Positions 16,494-24,601 are shown, counted from the first letter of the stretch. The stretch: 28,716 nt of DNA from Methanobrevibacter ruminantium (GCF_016294135.1 NZ_JAEDCO010000023.1:1-28716); one strand, 5' to 3'. The notes: a model not told the origin generated them from the letters alone. Translations and numbers: made by a program.

Positions 16494-17468
16494 TTAAACA
16501 TGAATCTTCTTATGCCAATTCCAAGCAGATTCCACAATGTCTTCCAATTCTGTAACTTGAGGTTTCCATCCCAATATCTCTTCTGCCTTTTTGGAATCAG
16601 CTATTAGGATATCAGGATCACCTGGACGTCTTCCTTCAATCTTTACATCAAAGTCAATTCCAGTGACCTTTTTGCAAGTGTCAACAACTTCCTTAACAGA
16701 AAATCCATTGCCATTTCCCAAATTGAAAATATTGCTGTCATTGAAAGGTTCCTCCAAATACTGCAATGCTTTCAAATGGGCATCAGCCAAGTCATTTACA
16801 TGAATATAATCCCTGATGCAAGTGCCATCAGGAGTGCTGTAATCATCACCAAAGATTGAAATGCTGTCTCTTCTTCCAAGAGCCGCATCCAATACCAAAG
16901 GAATTAGATGGGATTCTGGGTCATGGCCTTCACCAATCTCACAATCCAAGTCTGCACCTGCTGCATTGAAATATCTTAGTGAAACATATTTCAAGCCACC
17001 AAAATCAGACTCATCCTTCAATAGGTTTTCAACCATTAGTTTTGATTCTCCATAAGGGTTGATTGGCTTCAATTCACTATCCTCATTGATAGGAATGGAT
17101 TTTGGAATGCCATATAATGCAGCTGTTGATGAAAAGATAAATTTTCTCACTCTGAATTCCTTCATGATCTTAAGCAAATTCAAGGTGTTTTCATAATTGT
17201 TCTTGAAATACTTTTCAGGTTCCTCAACAGATTCCGCTACAGATGAAAATGCTGCAAAGTGCATTACTGCCTCAATATCATTGTCTTGAAAGATTTCCCT
17301 TACTTTCTCACTATCGCTTAAATCTGCATTTACAAAATCTCCCCATTTTACTGCAGACTTATGGCCTTTGGATAGGTTATCCAGAACTATTGTTTCATAA
17401 CCGGAATTATTAAGCAATTTATTGACATGGGCGCCTATATATCCCGCTCCACCAGTAATTAATATCAT
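16494..17468 (-). CDS. galE: UDP-glucose 4-epimerase
   Basis: Extended short-chain dehydrogenase of 324 residues interconverting UDP-glucose and UDP-galactose. NAD-binding GGAGYIG at 6-12, SST at 113-115, catalytic Y139 and K143 within NPYGESK, RYFNAAG motif, and the GalE-specific GTCIRDYIHVNDLADAH stretch in the C-terminal substrate domain. Length fits bacterial and archaeal GalE. It would use the product of GalU in this window and supply UDP-galactose for surface glycans. The start is preceded by GTGAT, a short site. GalE acting on UDP-GlcNAc/UDP-GalNAc as well is possible; the sequence alone does not settle this. Confidence 0.92.
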   Translation of the reverse strand: MILITGGAGYIGAHVNKLLNNSGYETIVLDNLSKGHKSAVKWGDFVNADLSDSEKVREIFQDNDIEAVMHFAAFSSVAESVEEPEKYFKNNYENTLNLLKIMKEFRVRKFIFSSTAALYGIPKSIPINEDSELKPINPYGESKLMVENLLKDESDFGGLKYVSLRYFNAAGADLDCEIGEGHDPESHLIPLVLDAALGRRDSISIFGDDYSTPDGTCIRDYIHVNDLADAHLKALQYLEEPFNDSNIFNLGNGNGFSVKEVVDTCKKVTGIDFDVKIEGRRPGDPDILIADSKKAEEILGWKPQVTELEDIVESAWNWHKKIHV

Positions 17469-17761
17469 ATTATCACAAATAGCTAATTATTGATTTAATA
17501 AAATACTTTCCTTTATTAAATTTTAAAAATATTTGATTTTTAATCTATGTTTAAAATATATATTAATATTTACTTTATTTTAATGAATATATAACTTTTT
17601 ACATTATTTTAATGAAAACAAAGCGAAATTATTAGAAAAAGAGTGATATGAGATTATAAAAATTATTAGAAAAATTAAAAAAAGAAAAATAGTCAGATTC
17701 TTCCCAAAAATTGGAAAGAATTTTGGTCCAGGTTTTCAGGCCTAAGGCCTGGAAAGCTGGC
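17469..17761. other. Spacer between reductase and galE
   Basis: This 293-base spacer holds two strong hairpins directly after the reductase gene (17697-17755). The rest is plain AT-rich sequence that presumably holds the galE promoter. No reading frame is supported. Confidence 0.6.
17697..17755 (-). terminator. Two tandem hairpins after the geranylgeranyl reductase gene
   Basis: Seven bases after the stop codon is a 10-bp stem (17733-17742 pairing with 17746-17755, core CAGGCC/GGCCTG, loop TAA). After it comes a 9-bp stem (17697-17705 with 17713-17721, one wobble pair, loop of 7). The first is GC-rich for this genome. Either could end transcription or protect the 3' end of the mRNA. Confidence 0.6.
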
Positions 17762-18949
17762 CTATAAGAATAATTTACGTAATTTTAAAGCTGCACTTGG
17801 TTGCACTTTAATTAATGCTTTTACAAGTTCAGTAGTACCGAGTGTGGTAAATTCAAGATCTCTGAAAGCATGAGCGATACTGTTTAAGTCATCATCACTC
17901 AAACTCCATAAGTAGTCACAAGCTTTGCTGTATTTGTCCATATCGTGGCCCATAGCTTCGTCTACCAAATCAGCGTATTTCTTAAGGAATTCTTTAGAGC
18001 AATCTCCTGCTGCAATAGCTTCAGCAGCGATTTGTCCTGCTAATTTACCACCAGTAATACCGCTGGTGATTCCTCCACCGGTTAATGGGTTAACTTGGCT
18101 TGCTGCATCTCCACAAAGCAAGATGTTGTCATTGTACATTTCTTTTACAAGACCGCCAACAGGGTCTCCACCTACATTCAATTCTACAGGTTGAGCATCC
18201 TTAAGTGCGTAACAGTTGTTTACAGCATCAACTAAGTATTCGTAAGCGGATTTTTCAGCCATTTCAGGAATGATAGCGAGTCCTGCATTTACGATATCGT
18301 CACCTTTAGGGAATAACCAGAAGTAACCACCAGGTGCTACGCTACCGAAGTAGAACTCAAGAACATCGTTTCTTTCCATTTTAGCATTACACATTTCAAA
18401 CTGTACACCAGCTTCCATGTGTTTAGGTTTGGTGATAGCCTTTAATCCTGCCCATTTAGCTACGTGGGATTCAGGACCATCTGCACCGATAAGGATTTTA
18501 GCGTTAATGTCGTAAACTTCACCCATGCATTCACAGGTTACAGTGTAGGATCCGTCTTCCTCTTTCTTAAGACCTTTTGCTTGGGTTTTGATTCTGATTT
18601 CTGCTCCTGCTCTACCAGCTTCCATAGCTAAATGCTTATCAAAGACTTTTCTTTCCAAGATGTAACCTGCTTCAGGCAATTCTACTACATCGTTAGTTAA
18701 CCATACATCAGTTCCATCTGGAGCGATTAATCTGATACCTTCGATTTCTTGGGTAATCCAATGAGGGTCAGCTTCAAGCTCTAAGATTTCAAAGGTTCTT
18801 TTGGAAACACCTTCTGCACATCTTTTAGGAGCACCGATTTCAGATTTCTTATCCATGAGAATTACTTTTGCCCCACCTTTTGCAGCAAATCTAGCTGCAG
18901 TGGAACCAGCAGGTCCAGCACCAATAACTAATACATCAGTTTTAATCAT
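17762..18949 (-). CDS. Geranylgeranyl reductase (digeranylgeranylglycerophospholipid reductase)
   Basis: FAD-dependent enzyme of 395 residues that saturates the isoprenoid chains of archaeal ether lipids. FAD-binding GAGPAG at 10-15, C44 in CAEGVS, the lipid-site motif YFWLFPKG at 209-216, and the second FAD motif LLCGDAASQVNPLTGGGI at about 277-294. Length and motifs match archaeal GGR. A two-cluster ferredoxin gene ends 16 bases upstream and is very likely its electron donor. I prefer the ATG at 18949, with GAGGA 9 bases upstream. An in-frame TTG at 18958 abuts that site directly and is unlikely. Likely a peripheral membrane protein. Confidence 0.93.
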   Translation of the reverse strand: MIKTDVLVIGAGPAGSTAARFAAKGGAKVILMDKKSEIGAPKRCAEGVSKRTFEILELEADPHWITQEIEGIRLIAPDGTDVWLTNDVVELPEAGYILERKVFDKHLAMEAGRAGAEIRIKTQAKGLKKEEDGSYTVTCECMGEVYDINAKILIGADGPESHVAKWAGLKAITKPKHMEAGVQFEMCNAKMERNDVLEFYFGSVAPGGYFWLFPKGDDIVNAGLAIIPEMAEKSAYEYLVDAVNNCYALKDAQPVELNVGGDPVGGLVKEMYNDNILLCGDAASQVNPLTGGGITSGITGGKLAGQIAAEAIAAGDCSKEFLKKYADLVDEAMGHDMDKYSKACDYLWSLSDDDLNSIAHAFRDLEFTTLGTTELVKALIKVQPSAALKLRKLFL

Positions 18950-18965
18950 AATAATCAATCCTCAC

Positions 18966-19133
18966 TTATTCCTCTTCCATTTCCAATGCCGCTAAAGGAC
19001 AAGCATCAACACAAATTCCACAGTTATTACAGTTATCATCAAAAACTAAAGCAGTTTCCTTTACTTCTATGCAGTTTCTTACACAGACACCTGCGCAACA
19101 ACCACAGTAAGAACACCAATCTTTTACAATCAT
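18966..19133 (-). CDS. 2[4Fe-4S] ferredoxin, partner of geranylgeranyl reductase
   Basis: Small ferredoxin of 55 residues. Cluster-1 cysteines are C7, C10, C13 and C17, with extra C12 and C21; cluster 2 is C35, C38, C41 and C45 in CNNCGICVDACP, the normal CxxCxxCxxxCP pattern. The first site lacks the usual Pro after its fourth Cys, having VCVRNC instead. The ATG has GGAG about 8 bases upstream. The stop lies 16 bases before the reductase start, so the two are translated from one mRNA. This supports a role in passing electrons to the reductase, though it may serve other enzymes. Confidence 0.93.
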   Translation of the reverse strand: MIVKDWCSYCGCCAGVCVRNCIEVKETALVFDDNCNNCGICVDACPLAALEMEEE

Positions 19134-19489
19134 AATTAAATCTCCATAATAATTTCAAATTAAACTTAACTTAATTTCAGTATAAAATCATCAATTTATT
19201 TTAAAATATTTTAAAACCCAAAAAGCAATAAAATAAATAGTCTTAGAATATTTTAGAATAAATAGTCTTAATATATAACATCAAAATATATATTTTTTAT
19301 TATATATAATCTTTAAGGAATTTTTGGAAAAATAAGGAAAAAATAAGGTTATAAAATAGAAAATAATCAAAAATAATAAGAAAAAACTAAAAAAACATAT
19401 TAAATCAAGCATCAAGATTAATGAAAAAATTAAACCTTAAAATTTTATGGATAATAATATTGGGGATAAAACCTATAAAGTTGATTAAC
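19134..19489. other. Upstream region of ferredoxin-reductase operon
   Basis: A 356-base AT-rich spacer with a pair of 14-bp direct repeats (19232-19245 and 19257-19270) and TATA-like stretches around 19275-19310. No reading frame with a ribosome site was seen. Confidence 0.55.
19232..19270. repeat. 14-bp direct repeat pair, 25-bp spacing
   Basis: AATAAATAGTCTTA occurs at 19232-19245 and again at 19257-19270. It lies about 100-135 bases upstream of the ferredoxin start, so it is a candidate operator for the lipid-reductase operon. The repeat is exact; the role is inferred. Confidence 0.6.
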
Positions 19490-19713
19490 CTAGTCCCTAT
19501 TGTCATAAGGGGAAGTATAAGTTTCAACAGGACGATATCTCTCTAAAACATATTTAGGTTCCTTATTTTCTAAACTTGATGGATGATAATAGTGGTAATC
19601 TATTTTCTGATTCTTATCCATTGTATCTATTATATTATAAAAACAGCCCACAAAATTATCAAAATAAAGACCAATGATAAAATACCTAAATAGAATATAT
19701 ATTTTTTATCCAT
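19490..19713 (-). CDS. Small single-pass membrane protein, apparently frameshifted
   Basis: An ATG at 19713 with a strong GGGGA site reads 27 residues, a charged start (MDKK) and one membrane helix, ending at TAA 19630-19632. Eight bases on, a second frame from ATG 19621 reads 43 soluble residues (MDKNQKIDYHYYHPSSLEN...) to TAG 19490-19492, with no ribosome site of its own. A single additional T in the run of five T near 19639-19643 would fuse both into one 74-residue protein: membrane anchor plus a tyrosine- and proline-rich tail. I favour one broken gene or a sequence error, but two tiny coupled genes remain possible. No family recognised. Confidence 0.5.
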
Positions 19714-19879
19714 AATTATTCCCCAAGAATCATTTCCTTAAAAAATAAGAATAGCATAATGTCTAATAAAAAAACCTTTTATAAAAATTTAAATACTAAT
19801 TGAAAAAATTAAGGAATTAAAAAAATAAAAAATAGGATTAGGCAAGACAAACTGAGAAATTTAAAATTAATCCAAGTGC

Positions 19880-20485
19880 CTAAATCATATTAGGTACTCT
19901 TAATGAAGTAGGCAATGGCTTGATTTTTGCAGGTGTACCAATAGCCAAGTAATAAGGAGGTACACTACGGGTTACAACAGCACCAGCAGCTACAATAGCT
20001 CCTTCACCAACTTCAATATTGGATAGGAATGTAGTGTTTCCACCAACAGAACATCCTTTTCTAAGTTGAGGTCCTTTCAAATCATATTCCACTCTGACAG
20101 GATATCTGTCATTGGTAAAGCAGGCACATGGGCCAATGAAAACATTATCTTCAATGATACTGTTTCTTGGAATGTATACATTTGATTGAATGCTTACATT
20201 GTTACCGATTTCACATCCACCTTCAATGACAGTGTTTGTACCTATCAATACATCATTACCAATAGTAGTATGATCTCTTACAACAACATTATGTCCAGTT
20301 TTAAAATCATCACCAATGATTACATCATTATAGATTACAGTGTTAGACCTTAACAAGATGTTTTTACCTAAAACAGGGTCTTTACTAAATCTTTTATAAT
20401 TAACTCCTAATTTGATTCCTTCCCTAATTAGTCTAGGGTCTTTAGAGTCATTATTGTTTCCACGTAAATTTAAAAAACTAGGCAT
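19880..20485 (-). CDS. Left-handed beta-helix acyltransferase (hexapeptide repeat)
   Basis: Protein of 201 residues composed largely of hexapeptide repeats ([LIV]-G-x4), from about 38 to 185 (VIIGDDFKTG, TTIGNDVLIG, CEIGNNVSIQ, SIIEDNVFIG). These fold as a trimeric left-handed beta-helix. The PxxYYLAIGTPAK motif near the end is shared by O- and N-acetyltransferases that act on nucleotide sugars, such as WbpD/WlbB. The likely role is acetylation of a UDP-amino sugar for surface polymers; the acceptor is not determined. The start is well supported by AGAGGTGAT. It stands alone with spacers of about 120-170 bases on each side. Confidence 0.87.
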   Translation of the reverse strand: MPSFLNLRGNNNDSKDPRLIREGIKLGVNYKRFSKDPVLGKNILLRSNTVIYNDVIIGDDFKTGHNVVVRDHTTIGNDVLIGTNTVIEGGCEIGNNVSIQSNVYIPRNSIIEDNVFIGPCACFTNDRYPVRVEYDLKGPQLRKGCSVGGNTTFLSNIEVGEGAIVAAGAVVTRSVPPYYLAIGTPAKIKPLPTSLRVPNMI

Positions 20486-20608
20486 AATATCACCTCTTTA
20501 AAAAGTTCAATTAACTTAAAATTTTTACAATGCTAATATATTCAAATAATAGTATGTTTAATAAAGTATAAAAATATAATGATTTAAATTGAATATTTTT
20601 TAAAGAAA

Positions 20609-20920
20609 TTATAGATTCAATTCCCTTAGTTTTTCATCCAGTTCCTCATCGCTAAGCTCATCTTCCTCTTCAAGTTCCATTTCCTCATCCATGATTTCAT
20701 CTTCACCAGAAGCAATCTGTTGAGCTCTTATATTTTCCTCTTCAAGATATTTTTCCTTATTCTCTTCCCAATCGGCCTTGATTTCTGCAATCAAGTCATC
20801 ATCAGCTTCAATGGCAGGTCCAGTATAAGAACAATCCTTACATTCCCATTTTGACCAAACCTGTGGAATAATCCAATCTATATTGCTTGAACCGCAACGT
20901 GGACAAATAGTTCTTTTCAC
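20609..20920 (-). CDS. Zinc-ribbon protein with acidic tail
   Basis: Protein of 103 residues. The N-terminal zinc ribbon has C6-x2-C9 and C27-x2-C30 (CPRCGSSNIDWIIP... WECKDCSYTGP), resembling the ribbons of TFIIS/RpoM and related archaeal proteins. From residue 38 on it is strongly acidic and probably helical. Function unknown; the ribbon suggests a link to transcription or RNA. The start is GTG, with GGTGAT 5 bases upstream; a nearby ATG is out of frame. It lies 84 bases after the KH/PP-loop gene on the same strand and may be co-transcribed. Confidence 0.8.
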   Translation of the reverse strand: MKRTICPRCGSSNIDWIIPQVWSKWECKDCSYTGPAIEADDDLIAEIKADWEENKEKYLEEENIRAQQIASGEDEIMDEEMELEEEDELSDEELDEKLRELNL

Positions 20921-21004
20921 ATTATCACCTTAATAAGATTAAAAATTTTAGAATTATAGAAATTAATAAAAATATAAAATTCAAAATAAAATTTAGCTTA
21001 AATT

Positions 21005-22150
21005 TTAGTCAGTATTATAAAAACTCCATATCAAGTCCAATGCCTCACCGGGTTCAAGTACACCTGATCTGGTTTCCCTTAAAATTCTTTGAATTGAGTA
21101 CCTTTTCATGTGCGGAAACTTCTTGTGAACTTCATACAGCAAAGGACATCCGAATCCTTTAAACTTAATTAAATTATAATGACTAGTCAATGATTTGTTC
21201 TCTAATTTTGACACGGATAATGAAGCAGGTAAGTTGAGCCTAATAATCTTATTATTTTCAAGTTCTTTATCTAGATAAGCTTGTTCATTTTCACTGTTTT
21301 CATTAATTATTATTTCATTTTCATCAAAATTACAAACTTGTTCAGTTATGCACTGACTTCCAGTTGCCAACATATCTCCAAAAATCACAATAGGAATTTC
21401 ATTCTCCAATGCATATTTGTATAAAGTGTCTTCAATGATTTTTGAACATCTTCCACATGGGTGGAATCTTCCTGTAAATGACTCCTCAATCAAATCTGCA
21501 TAATCCACTGGAATGTATTCATGAGGAACATCCAATTCACTTACCAACTTGTCAATATTATGCTTGAATTGCTTTGGAAGAACAATTGTTCCAGGATCAA
21601 CTGTAATTGCTATTGGATTGAATCCCAATTTCTTTGCCAATATTAATGAAAAGCTGCTGTCAGTTCCGCCAGACAATGCTACAATAGCTGCTGGCTTTTC
21701 AGCTTCAAAATATCCATACGGACTTTCATCCAAATCCTTGAAATACTTGTAGAAATTGAATGAATAGAGATTATCCAATTTTATCTTTAGAATGTCTATC
21801 AAATTGTTCAATGCTATGAATGAACCGTAATCCAAATTTTCCTTGTTTTCGTTTACAAAGGAATTTAGCTTATTCAATGAAAGATTCATCCTATACTCCT
21901 TTTGAAGGAAATCAGAATAGCTTTCAACATGAATGCTCGCTATTTCAAGCTCTTCTCTGAGTCTGCCAACAACCCATCCTCCTTTTCCAATTATAGCAGA
22001 TTTGTCTGGACGGTCATTGGTGATTATCCACATTTCATTAGTGTCCTTGTCATATAGAACTTCCTTAATGTCGATACTGACTTCCTCATGACCTATTTCC
22101 TTTCTAATCCTATTGATGTGATTTAGAAGAGCATTTACATCATATACCAT
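21005..22150 (-). CDS. KH-domain plus PP-loop ATPase, putative RNA thiolation/modification enzyme
   Basis: Protein of 381 residues in two parts. The N-terminus holds a KH-like RNA-binding segment with the GKGG loop at 55-58 (IIGKGGWVVGRL). The C-terminal half is a PP-loop ATPase: ALSGGTDSS with SGGxDS at 160-165, FGDM at 258-261, and cysteines C232/C235 (CGRC), C267, C273 and C335. SGGxDS enzymes adenylate a substrate; relatives such as ThiI and TtuA put sulfur into tRNA and often use paired cysteines for an Fe-S cluster or persulfide. The KH domain makes an RNA substrate plausible, but the actual reaction is unknown. I chose the ATG at 22150, with GGTGG upstream; a start at 22171 has no site. 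Confidence 0.8.
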   Translation of the reverse strand: MVYDVNALLNHINRIRKEIGHEEVSIDIKEVLYDKDTNEMWIITNDRPDKSAIIGKGGWVVGRLREELEIASIHVESYSDFLQKEYRMNLSLNKLNSFVNENKENLDYGSFIALNNLIDILKIKLDNLYSFNFYKYFKDLDESPYGYFEAEKPAAIVALSGGTDSSFSLILAKKLGFNPIAITVDPGTIVLPKQFKHNIDKLVSELDVPHEYIPVDYADLIEESFTGRFHPCGRCSKIIEDTLYKYALENEIPIVIFGDMLATGSQCITEQVCNFDENEIIINENSENEQAYLDKELENNKIIRLNLPASLSVSKLENKSLTSHYNLIKFKGFGCPLLYEVHKKFPHMKRYSIQRILRETRSGVLEPGEALDLIWSFYNTD

Positions 22151-22268
22151 ATTTCCACCATTTACAAACAAAAATAATAAATCTTAACAATATCTAATCA
22201 ATTATGAAAATATTTTAACAATAGTTATAAAATGATTGAAAAAATAAAATAATTGAAATGAAAAACAA

Positions 22269-23687
22269 TTAGATTCCTTGTTTTTCAAATTCATTATCTA
22301 AAAATATGTTCATATTGTCAATAGCCAATTGGACCATTTCAGGGGAAGGTCCTCCAGGAACATTTCTTATCTTAACGTTTTCAATTGGATTCAATGCATT
22401 GTGAATCAATTCATCATCAAGACCTAACTTTTCAAATCCAAGTTCCTCTGCAACATTATCCACATATGCACCATCGATTTCACTTGGATTCACTCCTTCA
22501 GCAACTGCCTCATTTACAATTCTACCTACAATCTTATGAGCTGTTCTGAATGGTATCTTTCTTTCCCTTACCATAATGTCTGCCAAATCAGTAGCTGTAG
22601 CGAAGTTAGCTCCTGCCAATTCAAGACATCTTTCTGTATTGAAAGTGACAGTCAAGAGCATATGGTTTACAATCTTTAAGGTGTCAAAAGCCACATCACA
22701 TGCATTCCATAAGTGAGGAGTGATTTCCTGCAAATCCCTGTTGTAAGTGTATGGAATAGCTTTCAATATTGTAAGGATAGTTACAAGTTCACCGTTTACA
22801 ATAGCGCATTTTGATCTTGCAACTTCTGCAACATCAGGGTTTTTCTTCTGTGGCATGATTGAAGATGTTGATGAGTATTCATCAGCTATTGAAACGATTC
22901 CAAACTCGTAAGTGCTCCAAAGAACCAATTCTTCACAGATTTTGGATAATGTAGTGCAAAGAGCGCTTAAGTCAAATACGGTCTCTGCAATGTGGTCTCT
23001 TGATGAAACGCCATCCATGGAGTTTTCAAGATAATCATCAAATCCTAATAATTGAGTTGTCAATTCCCTATCGATTGGAAAACTTGTAGTTGCCATAGCA
23101 GCAGAGCCTAATGGGTTTAGATTGACTCTCTTATAAGTGTCATCCAATCTTTGGTAATCCCTTTTTAGCGCTTGTGCATGTGCCATCAAGTGATGAGCCA
23201 ATGTAACTGGCTGTGCATGCTGCAAGTGAGTGTATCCGATCATGACGGTTTCCTTATGCTCCTTTGCAAGTTCAAGGATACCTTCAATGAATTCAAGGAT
23301 TCCAATTTGAATTTCAGTTATTCTGTCTCTTAAAAGAAGTCTTATGTCAGTTGCAACTTGGTCATTTCTTGACTTTGCAGTGTGCATGAATCCTGCTTCA
23401 GGACCTACAAGCTTTGTTACATAGTTTTCTACAGCCATATGAACGTCTTCAACAGAATGGTCAAATTCAAGGGCATCGAAGCCTTCATCACTAAGCTTAT
23501 CCAATGCTTCAAGAATCTTATCCGCTATTTCCCCACCTATAATTCCTTGTGCCTTAAGCATTGAAGTGTGAGCATAATTGCATTGAATGTCTGCATCAAA
23601 GATAAATCTATCAAATTCCAATGAAGAGGTGTATACTGCAGCTTCATCGGTCATTTCCTTTTCAAGTCTTCCAGTTCTAATTTTCAA
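22269..23687 (-). CDS. argH: Argininosuccinate lyase
   Basis: Last step of arginine synthesis: argininosuccinate to arginine and fumarate. About 472 residues, normal for the family. Motifs of the fumarase/aspartase superfamily are all present: SRNDQVATD at 106-114, GYTHLQHAQPVT at 151-162, and the signature SSIMPQKKNPD at 275-285 holding the catalytic serine loop. The start is uncertain. The family normally begins M-x-I-R-x-G-R-L-E, which corresponds to a TTG codon at 23687; another in-frame TTG is at 23696. Neither has a strong ribosome site. The gene lies upstream of the KH/PP-loop gene with a spacer of about 120 bases, so it may be its own unit. Confidence 0.95.
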   Translation of the reverse strand: MKIRTGRLEKEMTDEAAVYTSSLEFDRFIFDADIQCNYAHTSMLKAQGIIGGEIADKILEALDKLSDEGFDALEFDHSVEDVHMAVENYVTKLVGPEAGFMHTAKSRNDQVATDIRLLLRDRITEIQIGILEFIEGILELAKEHKETVMIGYTHLQHAQPVTLAHHLMAHAQALKRDYQRLDDTYKRVNLNPLGSAAMATTSFPIDRELTTQLLGFDDYLENSMDGVSSRDHIAETVFDLSALCTTLSKICEELVLWSTYEFGIVSIADEYSSTSSIMPQKKNPDVAEVARSKCAIVNGELVTILTILKAIPYTYNRDLQEITPHLWNACDVAFDTLKIVNHMLLTVTFNTERCLELAGANFATATDLADIMVRERKIPFRTAHKIVGRIVNEAVAEGVNPSEIDGAYVDNVAEELGFEKLGLDDELIHNALNPIENVKIRNVPGGPSPEMVQLAIDNMNIFLDNEFEKQGI

Positions 23688-23957
23688 GGATATCAACTCG
23701 TTAAATTTAATAATAAATGAAATTTTTAATTATAATATTAAAATAAGAATTCGTGAAAATTCTTTAATTAGTTATATATTATTAAATTTTAGTTTTAATA
23801 ATTTATATAAATATCTAAAATAGATTAAAAAAAGGACAGTTAAACTGCATTGGGAAAAATAAAAAATTACGAAATTAAAGCAATATTAACTGTAAAATAA
23901 AGAGAATTAATTCATAATTGATAAGATTTAAATAATATAAATCTTAAAATAAGTTTA

Positions 23958-24045
23958 AGGGTTTACACCTGATGTAAACTCCTATTTTGAGAAAATTGGA
24001 CGTCAAGGAATCCAAATATTATTTTGGATTCTTTTAACGTTTTTA
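23958..24045 (+). ncRNA. Candidate structured small RNA with two hairpins
   Basis: Hairpin 1 is GTTTACA/TGTAAAC (23961-23967 with 23973-23979), extendable by AGG/CCT with a bulge. Hairpin 2 pairs GAATCCAAA (24008-24016) with TTTGGATTC (24023-24031), and the pairing continues outward to ACGT/ACGT (24000-24003 with 24037-24040). A T5 run follows. An AATAATATAAAT TATA-like element at about 23931-23942 would start transcription near 23960. No coding gene on the + strand precedes it, so it is not a simple terminator of one. The RNA itself is inferred. Confidence 0.4.
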
Positions 24046-24242
24046 AATTTTATACTATTTTTAAAATTTTAAATTGGAAACAAATTAGTTACATATTTTA
24101 TGATTCGTTTTTTTAGTGCAATATAACTTTTTCAAACTCAAACAATATTTTCAAATTGATTAAATTTGTTTAAATGAGTTTAATTTACAAAATAAAAGCA
24201 ATTTATCAGTTAAAATAGAATTTAAAGCCATAATATTGGTTA

Positions 24243-24253
24243 AATTTATAAAT
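24243..24253 (+). promoter_or_regulatory. Candidate TATA box for 24-residue peptide gene
   Basis: ATTTATAAATA is a good match to the archaeal TATA box, about 80 bases upstream of the peptide start. Transcription from about 24275 would leave a leader of about 55 bases carrying the ribosome site. Confidence 0.4.
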
Positions 24254-24330
24254 AATTAATTTAAATTATTATTTAGGTTTCGATATCTAAAATAAATCAT
24301 CAATTTTCTCAAAATCAAGGAGGTGAAATT

Positions 24331-24405
24331 ATGGTTGTGACTTTGAGACAAGTTTTACTTGTTTCCCTTTTCATTATTCAAATGATCTTAATTTTCATTG
24401 AGTAA
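24331..24405 (+). CDS. 24-residue hydrophobic membrane peptide
   Basis: A short frame of 24 residues beginning MVVTLRQ and continuing as one hydrophobic helix (VLLVSLFIIQMILIFI) with a final Glu. It is preceded by AAGGAGGTGA, which is fully complementary to the archaeal 16S 3' end, at a spacing of about 4 bases from the last paired base, and by a TATA box about 80 bases upstream. It is the only + strand gene between leftward argH and rps27ae. Possible roles include a small membrane regulator or a toxin-like peptide; no function can be assigned. The ribosome site is the main reason to accept it. Confidence 0.55.
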   Translation: MVVTLRQVLLVSLFIIQMILIFIE

Positions 24406-24601
24406 ACTGTAGTTTCATGACTGTTGAATTTTACAAAAAGTTTTAGGTCTGATTAACCTTAGATATCCTTTTATCCTAATTTTGAATATTGAATAAAAAA
24501 ATAGTAGAAAATAGTAAAAATAGTTTAAAAAAAAAGCATGAAAATATGTTTAAATAATAAAAATAATTAAAAAAAGTAAAAAAGTAAAGTAAAGAATAAA
24601 T

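Larger units (their letters stand above)
23688..24601. other. Long gap between argH and rps27ae
   Basis: About 900 bases separate two leftward genes. On the + strand this gap holds a TATA-preceded pair of hairpins (23958-24045) and a 24-residue peptide gene (24331-24405), both entered separately. The stretch 24050-24235 shows nothing I can support. The stretch 24490-24600 is rich in A runs that would act as T-run terminators for the rps27ae transcript. Confidence 0.6.

Noticed and set aside
23587..23823. 78-residue + strand frame at the argH start
   Set aside because: Half of it is antisense to argH and the rest is low-complexity AT; no ribosome site precedes its first ATG.
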